DNA of 15,307 nucleotides, from positions 1 through 15,307 of the forward strand of contig DVMZ01000132.1 of assembly GCA_018714725.1 (NCBI GenBank), read 5' to 3'. A model generated the notes under the pieces. It was not told the DNA's origin. It made no database searches and worked only from the letters and a program-made list of their open reading frames with translations. This DNA is from Candidatus Scatosoma pullistercoris (GTDB lineage Bacteria > Bacillota > Clostridia > Christensenellales > Borkfalkiaceae). Of this stretch, positions 8,120-13,089 are shown in pieces. Numbering within the stretch: the stretch's first letter is position 1; each line of letters begins with the position of its first letter. The position numbers were made by a program, and so were the translations under genes.

Positions 8120-8686
8120 TTATTTTTCATAAACGGAACGCTTCAATACCCCTATGTACGGCAGGTTGCGGAATTCCTCCGCGTAGTCCATGCCGTAACC
8201 GACCACAAACTCGTCTTCGATCACAAAACAGGTATATTCCGGCTCCATCGGCACTTCCCGGCGCTCCGGTTTGTCGAGCAAAGTCACGATGTTCACACTG
8301 GCAGGCGAACGGGAATTGAGCAGTTTCTTGAGATTGTACAGCGTATTTCCGGAATCGATGATGTCTTCCACGATCAGCACATCTCGCCCGGAAATATCCG
8401 TCGTCAGATCCTTGGTCACTTTCAGCTGTCCCGATTTCGTACCGTTCCCGTACGACGAAACCGCCATGAAATCAATTTCCAACGGCATGTCCATATGCCG
8501 GATGAGATCGGTGAAGAAAATTACGCTGCCTTTGAGAATGCACACCACCAGCGGGCGCCGTCCCTCATACAGCTTGTTCAGCTGCGCCGCGACTTCTTTC
8601 ACTCTCTTCCCGATCTGCTCGCCGGAAAGCATCACCCGTTCCACATTCTCATTGATTTCCGTCTGATTCATCGCAACTTCTTTCAT
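8120..8686 (-). CDS. hpt: Hypoxanthine phosphoribosyltransferase
   Basis: The enzyme makes IMP (and GMP) from hypoxanthine (or guanine) and PRPP in purine salvage, in the cytosol. The 188-residue length is normal. Visible signatures are the pyrophosphate-loop LKGS (51-54), the flexible-loop SSYG (77-80), the PRPP-binding VLIVEDIIDSGNTL (103-116), the purine-side LLDKPERR (136-143) and DEFVVGYGMDYAEEFRNLPY (158-177). The ATG at 8686 is preferred because GGAGGAG lies 7 to 9 bases upstream; the second ATG, five codons later (MNQTEI), has only a weak site. With the chosen start the gene overlaps tilS by 38 bases in another frame. The tilS-hpt pair is conserved in many Firmicutes, which supports both calls. 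Confidence 0.96.
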   Translation of the reverse strand: MKEVAMNQTEINENVERVMLSGEQIGKRVKEVAAQLNKLYEGRRPLVVCILKGSVIFFTDLIRHMDMPLEIDFMAVSSYGNGTKSGQLKVTKDLTTDISGRDVLIVEDIIDSGNTLYNLKKLLNSRSPASVNIVTLLDKPERREVPMEPEYTCFVIEDEFVVGYGMDYAEEFRNLPYIGVLKRSVYEK

Positions 8687-10193
8687 AACTCTTCTCCTCC
8701 AACGTCTTTCGTAAAGTGATTTTAAGCGGCCGGACGGTACCGTCGGTAATTCTCACGCCGGCGGAAATTTCCACCCCGCAGATCAGATATATCCGCCCTT
8801 CTTCGTCCGCAAGCACGGGAAGTTCCGCCCGCAATGCCTGCGGTATTTTTTTATCGATATAATAGCGATTGAGGCTCTTTTTCCCGCCGCCGAATTTTTC
8901 AAAACGGTCTCCCGGCCGGCAGGTGCGGAACACCGCGTTTCCCGGCACCGCGTCCCCGTCCAGCAACAGCGTCCGGCAAAACTCCCCGCCCGGATTCACC
9001 GAATCGGAGCCATTCTGTTTTTCCGCCCTTGCGCCGGCAGAATTTCCCTTCCCAACGTTTTGCCCGGTTTCGTCTGCTTTTCCGGATTTTCTTTCCGCTT
9101 TTCCGATCTGTCCGAGCCATTCGCAATCGGGCGCGGGAGAGACGGTAATCTCATACCTGCCTACCCGAAAACAGCCTTCCCGAAAAATCTGCGCTTCTCC
9201 TTTCCCCGAGTCGGAAGCCTTTTCGTCGGAACCTTGCGCTCCTTTCCCCCCGCAGTTTCCGGCGCGGAAAAAAGCGACGCAATCGTAAGATCGCACGGCG
9301 ACAATCCCGTCCGGCAGGGAAATCCGGCTGCCCGTCTGCAGAGACTGCAGGGAAAAAACGCTGTCGAGATGCCGCGAAGTGTAATCCTTTTCCACCCCGA
9401 GTTCTTTCAAAGAAGAAAGACAGGCGCGGCGAAAAAGAGGCGCCTTTTCGGAAAAGCGGAGCCGAAGCCCGGTATCCCCTTCCGTCATCGGCGGCACGCG
9501 GAAGCGCAATTCCTCAGACAAGGCATACAGCAAGGCGTCGTCTTCCGCCGCAAGACGGGCAAAACCGCACAGATTTGCCGCGGCGCCGGGAATCGCTTCT
9601 TCCAGCCGGGGCAGAATTTCCAGCCGCAGTTTGTTCCGGGTGAAAGCGGCGTCGTAATTGCTCCGATCCTCGCGGAAAGGAATTTTATTTTCCGCCGCAT
9701 ACGCGCGGATTTCCTCGCGGGAAACGCCGAGCAGAGGCCGCAGATAGCGTCCCCGTCTTTCCGTCATCCCCTTCGCTCCCGTCAGAGAGGCGCCCCGGCA
9801 GAGCCGGAAGAGCACCGTCTCCGCCTCGTCGCCGAGATGATGCGCCGTCGCAATGAAATCCGCTTTTCCGGCGTCCAGCAACGATTGAAAGGACCGATAG
9901 CGGAAATTCCGCGCGGCCGTTTCCAGACTCATCCCCTCCCGCGCGGCTTCGGCGGGACAATCCGCCGAAAAGAAAAAGAGCGGAATGCCCCAGTCCCGAC
10001 AGATTTCCCCGACAAACCGGGCGTCTTCCAGGCTGTCTTTTCCCCGGATTCCGTGTTCGCAATGAACGGCGGAAAGAGAAAAGCCGCACTCGCCCGCCCG
10101 GCTTTTCAGCATGTGCAGCAAGGACATGGAATCTATCCCGCCCGATACCGCCGCACACATTCTTTTTCCCGAAAACTCCCGCCAGTCCATCAT
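8649..10193 (-). CDS. tilS: tRNA(Ile)-lysidine synthase TilS
   Basis: TilS attaches lysine to C34 of the CAU-anticodon tRNA-Ile so that it reads AUA codons; it is normally essential. The PP-loop ATPase motif SGGIDS is at residues 17-22, the HCEHGIRG segment at 44-51, TAHHLGDEAET at 116-126 and RSNYDAAFTRNKLR at 177-190. The C-terminal TilS domain shows RPGDRFEKFGGGKKSLNRYY (426-445) and ICGVEIS (471-477). The protein is 514 residues, longer than many bacterial homologues. The extra length appears as two low-complexity Gly/Lys/Ser/Glu segments at about 311-336 and 362-405. The start is ATG-ATG at 10193/10190 with no convincing ribosome binding site; a promoter lies directly in front. The tail overlaps hpt by 38 bases. 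Identity is secure. Confidence 0.95.
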   Translation of the reverse strand: MMDWREFSGKRMCAAVSGGIDSMSLLHMLKSRAGECGFSLSAVHCEHGIRGKDSLEDARFVGEICRDWGIPLFFFSADCPAEAAREGMSLETAARNFRYRSFQSLLDAGKADFIATAHHLGDEAETVLFRLCRGASLTGAKGMTERRGRYLRPLLGVSREEIRAYAAENKIPFREDRSNYDAAFTRNKLRLEILPRLEEAIPGAAANLCGFARLAAEDDALLYALSEELRFRVPPMTEGDTGLRLRFSEKAPLFRRACLSSLKELGVEKDYTSRHLDSVFSLQSLQTGSRISLPDGIVAVRSYDCVAFFRAGNCGGKGAQGSDEKASDSGKGEAQIFREGCFRVGRYEITVSPAPDCEWLGQIGKAERKSGKADETGQNVGKGNSAGARAEKQNGSDSVNPGGEFCRTLLLDGDAVPGNAVFRTCRPGDRFEKFGGGKKSLNRYYIDKKIPQALRAELPVLADEEGRIYLICGVEISAGVRITDGTVRPLKITLRKTLEEKSYERSCDESDGNQ

Positions 10194-10199
10194 GACTTC

Positions 10200-10228
10200 A
10201 GTATAGCATAACCGGCGGATTTTTGCAA
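10200..10228 (-). promoter_or_regulatory. Promoter of tilS-hpt-tetR, possibly giving a leaderless mRNA
   Basis: On the minus strand, TTGCAA (10228-10223), a 17-base spacer and TATACT (10205-10200) preceded by TGC form an extended -10 promoter. Only GAAGTC separates the -10 from the first ATG, so +1 at the usual distance falls on the A of that ATG. Confidence 0.65.
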
Positions 10229-10255
10229 GAAAATCGGAGGCATTCGCAAAAATCC
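10217..10255. repeat. 10-bp perfect inverted repeat over the tilS -35 region
   Basis: GGATTTTTGC (10217-10226) and GCAAAAATCC (10246-10255) are exact inverted copies separated by 19 bases. The first arm overlaps the predicted tilS -35 (10223-10228). It could be a pair of regulator half-sites; no regulator is identified. Confidence 0.55.
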
Positions 10256-10278
10256 CTTCCCGAATCCTCTTAAACCCG

Positions 10279-10308
10279 TTCGCGCCCGGAATTGCTTCCG
10301 GGCGCGAA
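10279..10308 (-). terminator. 13-bp perfect hairpin, probable end of the hydrogenase transcript
   Basis: The arms at 10279-10291 and 10296-10308 pair perfectly over 13 bp. On the minus strand the loop is GCAA, a stable GNRA tetraloop. It starts about 22 bases after the hydrogenase stop. The following sequence (CGGGTTTAAG) has only a short U-run, so it could stop transcription weakly or mainly protect the 3' end. Confidence 0.6.
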
Positions 10309-10316
10309 TCATCCGA

Positions 10317-10339
10317 CTTCCCTGAACCGGTCAGGGAAG
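10317..10339 (-). other. Hairpin containing the hydrogenase stop codon
   Basis: CTTCCCTGA (10317-10325) and TCAGGGAAG (10331-10339) form a 9-bp perfect inverted repeat with a 5-base loop; the TGA stop (10331-10333) lies in one arm. It precedes the larger hairpin at 10279-10308 on the transcript. Confidence 0.55.
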
Positions 10340-11839
10340 CTGTATTTCGTAAAGATCTTTGGGCGGTATTTTCTTCGTGGAATTTTCCACAAATTTTTTC
10401 ACTTCCGCCGCTGCTTTTTCCACGGGGACATTGGTTCCCGCACCCGCCACGCAGCCGCCGGGACAGCCCATTCCCTCGATCAGGCAGCCGTTCTTTTTGC
10501 CGAGCTTTGCGAGCAGCAGAATTTTCTTGCAGGCGTCCAGGCCTTCCGCGTGTTCGATTTTCACCTCCACGCCGGGATAGTATTCGTGCACGCAGGCTTC
10601 GATTGCCGAAGCCACGCCGCCCGCCACGGCATAGCCGCGCCCCGCGCCCGTCGCTTCGTGAATCGCCACGCCCTTTTCGTATTTTGAAAAATCGATGTTC
10701 CGGGAATCGAACATTCCTGACAATTCCTCAAACGTGATGACAAAATCCACATCGCTCCTGACCGACGCGCGCGAGGCTTCCAGTTTCTTCGCGGCGCACG
10801 GCCCGATAAACACGACCCTCGCATTCGGCGTTTTCTGCTTCACACGCCGCGCCGTCGCCACCATGGGCGTCAGAGCCTGGGAGACTTCGCCGATCAGCTG
10901 CGGGAATTGTTTTTTCGCCAGCATCGCCCAGGCCGGGCAGCAGGAAGTCAGCAGGAAGGGAAGTTTTCCGGTGACGACGTCCTCGACATAATGATGCGCC
11001 TCGGTGGAAGCGCCCACGTCCGCACCGCTGGCCACCTCGTGCACTTCCTTGAATCCGATGTCCTTCAACGCCCCGGAAATCTGCGCCAGCGTTACGTCCG
11101 GCCCGAATTGCCCCACAATCGCAGGCGCAACAACCGCTACGATATAATCCCCTTTCTTGATCGCCTGAATCAGCTGAAATATCTGCGATTTATCCGCGAT
11201 CGCGCCGAACGGACAGCTCACCATGCACTGACCGCAACCCACGCAGATTTCGTTGTTGATCCGCGCGCGGCCGAGTTCGTCCGACCCGATCGCTTTGATG
11301 CCGCACGCCTGCGCGCAGGGGCGGACCTTATGCGCAATGGCGTCGTAAGGACAGGCCGCCTTGCATTTGCCGCAACGGATGCACTTGGACTTGTCGATGA
11401 CCGATTTTCCGTCCACGATGGAAATGGCTCCTTTCGGGCACGCCGCAACGCATGCTTTCGCCACGCACCCCCGGCACTGATTGGTCACCTCGTAAGCGTT
11501 CTCCTCGCAGGCGTCACAGGCGGAAGGAATCACCTGCATCAGGGGCGGTTCGTAATATTTATCGGAAATATTGCTTTGATCCAGCCCGCTGGTCAGGTGA
11601 ACGGGTTTGTCCGCAGGGCGCAGGGACATGCCCATGGCAAGCCGCACCCGCTCCGAAGCAATGGCGCGTTCCCGATAAATGCTCTCCCGGTACTGCGGGA
11701 CTTCCGTCGGCGTGATCGCATACGGAATCGCTTCGATGTCGCTGTTGATGTTCTCGGGGGCGGAATCATAAGCCACTTTCGACACTTCTTTGAACACTTC
11801 GTGACGCAGCTTCACCACCGAGGTTTCGAGTCCTCTCAT
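10331..11839 (-). CDS. [FeFe] hydrogenase, monomeric, group B type
   Basis: The 502-residue product has the H-cluster signatures TSCCPAW (298-304, C300 and C301), IGPCAAKK (345-352, C348) and EGMGCPGGCVAGAG (455-468, C459 and C463). These match the four H-cluster cysteine ligands plus the extra cysteine used for proton transfer in characterised enzymes. The second motif has Gly-Pro-Cys where group A enzymes have Met-Pro-Cys, as in group B. In front lie cysteine motifs for electron-relay clusters: C122/C125/C130/C134, then ferredoxin-like C153/156/159/163 and C199/202/205/209. The reaction is reversible proton reduction in the cytosol, with ferredoxin the usual partner. The ATG at 11839 is chosen because GGAG lies eight bases upstream; an in-frame ATG at 11893 falls upstream of the predicted mRNA start. 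No maturation genes (hydE, F, G) are in the window. The physiological direction is unknown. The rex gene is the next gene upstream. Confidence 0.93.
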   Translation of the reverse strand: MRGLETSVVKLRHEVFKEVSKVAYDSAPENINSDIEAIPYAITPTEVPQYRESIYRERAIASERVRLAMGMSLRPADKPVHLTSGLDQSNISDKYYEPPLMQVIPSACDACEENAYEVTNQCRGCVAKACVAACPKGAISIVDGKSVIDKSKCIRCGKCKAACPYDAIAHKVRPCAQACGIKAIGSDELGRARINNEICVGCGQCMVSCPFGAIADKSQIFQLIQAIKKGDYIVAVVAPAIVGQFGPDVTLAQISGALKDIGFKEVHEVASGADVGASTEAHHYVEDVVTGKLPFLLTSCCPAWAMLAKKQFPQLIGEVSQALTPMVATARRVKQKTPNARVVFIGPCAAKKLEASRASVRSDVDFVITFEELSGMFDSRNIDFSKYEKGVAIHEATGAGRGYAVAGGVASAIEACVHEYYPGVEVKIEHAEGLDACKKILLLAKLGKKNGCLIEGMGCPGGCVAGAGTNVPVEKAAAEVKKFVENSTKKIPPKDLYEIQLP

Positions 11840-11852
11840 GTTTATTTCTCCT

Positions 11853-11873
11853 TTTTCCGGCCCGGCCGGAAAA
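11853..11873 (-). promoter_or_regulatory. Hairpin abutting the hydrogenase ribosome binding site
   Basis: TTTTCCGGC (11853-11861) and GCCGGAAAA (11865-11873) form a perfect 9-bp stem with a 3-base loop. On the transcript the stem's last A is the first A of AAGGAG (11853-11848), the hydrogenase ribosome binding site. A role in translation or stability is inferred. Confidence 0.5.
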
Positions 11874-11904
11874 CCCGAATTTTCGCTTTGCAATCCCGTT
11901 TATT

Positions 11905-11933
11905 ATCATACAGCAAAACAGAGAATTTGTCAA
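11905..11933 (-). promoter_or_regulatory. Consensus promoter of the hydrogenase gene
   Basis: On the minus strand, TTGACA (11933-11928), a 17-base spacer and TATGAT (11910-11905) form a near-perfect sigma-A-type promoter. The start point would be near 11898, giving a leader of about 58 nt. The -35 and spacer lie within a 20-base motif that recurs upstream of rex. Confidence 0.85.
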
Positions 11934-11939
11934 TCGGAT

Positions 11940-12070
11940 ATGCCCGCCGGAATCTTTTCCGCCGATATTTTTTCTGTATTTTTTCACTGCGGCATTCCGG
12001 CGCCGCAAAAAAGCGCAACGGCTTTTTCGCCGTATTTTCCGAATTCTGCCCGTCACGCGCGGATTCCCCC
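11940..12070. other. Gene-free stretch between the hydrogenase promoter and the rex terminator
   Basis: I see no supported gene here. The stretch has T-rich runs and short imperfect GC inverted repeats (for example ACGGC and GCCGT around a T-rich loop), but no ribosome binding site with a credible reading frame. Confidence 0.4.
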
Positions 12071-12113
12071 CAAAAAACAGCGGAGAACGGTCGCTCCCGC
12101 GACCGTTCTCCGC
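12071..12113 (-). terminator. Rho-independent terminator of rex
   Basis: On the minus strand a perfect 15-bp stem (arms 12113-12099 and 12094-12080, sequence GCGGAGAACGGTCGC) closes on the GNRA-type loop GGGA and is followed by TGTTTTTTG (six T at 12077-12072). It starts about 45 bases after the rex stop. Confidence 0.93.
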
Positions 12114-12156
12114 CGAAAATCCGTTTCGACGCAACCCTGCCCCGTCCGTTTTGCGT

Positions 12157-12792
12157 TCAGAACCCGCCTTTTGTCAGCTCTCCCGCCAAAAGAGCCAGAG
12201 AAGCGGAAAGGTCCTCGTTTTTCACTATGACTCCCTTGGGAACATGCAAAGGGGCAGGGGCAAAATTCCACACCGCCTTGATGCCCGCGCGCGCCATCCT
12301 GTCCAGCGTTTCCTGCGCCGCCGATTTCGGCACCGTGATGATCCCGATATTGATTTTATTCTCCGCGACAAACCGTTCAAATTCCTCCAGCGGGTACACC
12401 GTCTTCCCCGCGATCCGTTCTCCGATCACTTCGGGGGAGATGTCGAACGCCGCCACGACGTTCAACCCGTTGTTCTTGAACCCTTCGTACCCTAAAAAGG
12501 CTTTACCCAGCCCGCCCGCGCCCACAATCACCGCATCCGAAAGATTGTCGTAACCCAGGAATTTCTCGATGTCCGCAATCAGACGCACCACTTCAAATCC
12601 CAGCCTCGGCTTTCCCGGCTGCGAAGAAACCAGCGCCAGGTCTTTCCTCACCAGCACCGCCGACACCGGAATGTTCTGCGCAATGACCGCCGAGGAAATA
12701 TATCTCTCCCCCTTCTGATTCTCTTCCTGCAAAAAACGCAGATACAACGGCATCCTCCCGATCGTCGCCCTCGACATTTCCTGTACGTTCAT
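12157..12792 (-). CDS. rex: Redox-sensing transcriptional repressor Rex
   Basis: Rex binds DNA when NADH is low and releases it when NADH rises, usually de-repressing fermentation, NADH-oxidising and hydrogen genes. The 211-residue length is normal. The N-terminal winged helix has SRATIGRMPLYLRFLQE (7-23) and a recognition region AQNIPVSAVLVRKDLALV (38-55). The Rossmann domain has VIVGAGGLGKAFLGYEGF (88-105), with GAGGLG for NAD(H) and D117 at the end of the second strand. NFAPAPLHVP (176-185) matches the Rex C-terminal signature. The wing reads SSQPGKPRLGFEV instead of the common FGxxGxRGVGY type, so operator preference may differ. The ATG at 12790-12792 has GGAG six bases upstream; a longer in-frame opening to 13032 is rejected because it crosses the promoter. 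It has its own promoter and terminator and lies upstream of the hydrogenase gene on the same strand. Confidence 0.94.
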   Translation of the reverse strand: MNVQEMSRATIGRMPLYLRFLQEENQKGERYISSAVIAQNIPVSAVLVRKDLALVSSQPGKPRLGFEVVRLIADIEKFLGYDNLSDAVIVGAGGLGKAFLGYEGFKNNGLNVVAAFDISPEVIGERIAGKTVYPLEEFERFVAENKINIGIITVPKSAAQETLDRMARAGIKAVWNFAPAPLHVPKGVIVKNEDLSASLALLAGELTKGGF

Positions 12793-12807
12793 CAATCGCT
12801 CCTTTTT

Positions 12808-12829
12808 TATTGATATGTTTTTATCGATA
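12808..12829. promoter_or_regulatory. Inverted repeat at the rex transcription start (possible operator)
   Basis: TATTGATA (12808-12815) and TATCGATA (12822-12829) are inverted copies with one mismatch and a 6-base spacer. It lies between the -10 (12832-12837) and the ribosome binding site and covers the predicted +1 near 12825, a classic repressor position. It does not match the usual Rex operator TTGTTAA-N4-TTAACAA. Confidence 0.5.
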
Positions 12830-12831
12830 GC

Positions 12832-12860
12832 AGTATATAAGAAATCCGCCGCCCTGTCAA
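12832..12860 (-). promoter_or_regulatory. Consensus promoter of rex
   Basis: On the minus strand, TTGACA (12860-12855), a 17-base spacer and TATACT (12837-12832) match the housekeeping consensus closely. Start near 12825, leader of about 33 nt. Confidence 0.87.
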
Positions 12861-12902
12861 GCAGTCCGGCGGACTTTTCCGCGAAGGGGTACTTTTTGAA
12901 AA

Positions 12903-12922
12903 ATTGAAACATTCTCTGTTTT
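12903..12922 (+). promoter_or_regulatory. Copy of a 20-base motif shared with the hydrogenase promoter
   Basis: ATTGAAACATTCTCTGTTTT here matches ATTGACAAATTCTCTGTTTT on the minus strand at 11934-11915 in 18 of 20 positions. The other copy covers the hydrogenase -35 and most of its spacer. This copy is about 43 bases upstream of the rex -35, in the opposite orientation, and has no -10 of its own. It also contains the small inverted repeat AAACA-N5-TGTTT. Confidence 0.45.
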
Positions 12923-12928
12923 TTACGC

Positions 12929-12950
12929 AAACCGATAAATTTTACGGTTT
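12929..12950. promoter_or_regulatory. 22-base palindrome upstream of the rex promoter
   Basis: AAACCG (12929-12934) and CGGTTT (12945-12950) bracket an AT-rich core; 9 of the 11 mirrored base pairs are symmetric. Length and symmetry are typical of a dimeric regulator's operator. It sits seven bases from the motif at 12903-12922. Confidence 0.45.
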
Positions 12951-12960
12951 CCGGACTCCG

Positions 12961-12981
12961 GCCGGCCGGAAAACGGCCGGC
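12961..12981 (-). terminator. GC hairpin downstream of mgtA, weak terminator candidate
   Basis: GCCGGCCG (12961-12968) and CGGCCGGC (12974-12981) form a perfect 8-bp stem with a 5-base loop (GAAAA on the plus strand). No T-run follows on the minus strand, so it is at best an incomplete terminator for mgtA, about 110 bases after its stop. I see no gene in 12861-13089. Confidence 0.35.
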
Positions 12982-13089
12982 TGACGGACGAGAAAGACTG
13001 CGAGGGAATACCTTCCGGTTTCCGCGCGACAATCGGGCGTTCCGACTCCGCCCTTGCCGACCGGATTTCTAAGACTCCCTGCGGCAATT

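Noticed and set aside
9060..10211. A 383-codon plus-strand open frame opposite tilS
   Set aside because: Low-complexity Arg/Phe/Pro product, antisense to well-conserved TilS motifs, and it runs through the tilS promoter.
11840..11893. An ATG at 11893 as start of the hydrogenase gene
   Set aside because: The predicted start point is only about 5 bases upstream, no ribosome binding site precedes it, and the added residues cover the leader hairpin; the ATG at 11839 has a good site.
10907..12553. A 548-codon plus-strand open frame opposite the hydrogenase and rex
   Set aside because: It crosses two genes, a promoter and a terminator on the opposite strand, and has no recognisable protein features.
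12903..12950. A plus-strand promoter starting at TTGAAA (12904-12909)
   Set aside because: No -10 hexamer lies at 16-18 bases; the next AT-rich hexamer is about 24 bases away, and no plus-strand gene follows.
12793..13032. An 80-codon in-frame extension of rex
   Set aside because: It crosses the consensus rex promoter (12832-12860), and the shorter ATG has a proper ribosome binding site and gives the normal Rex length.
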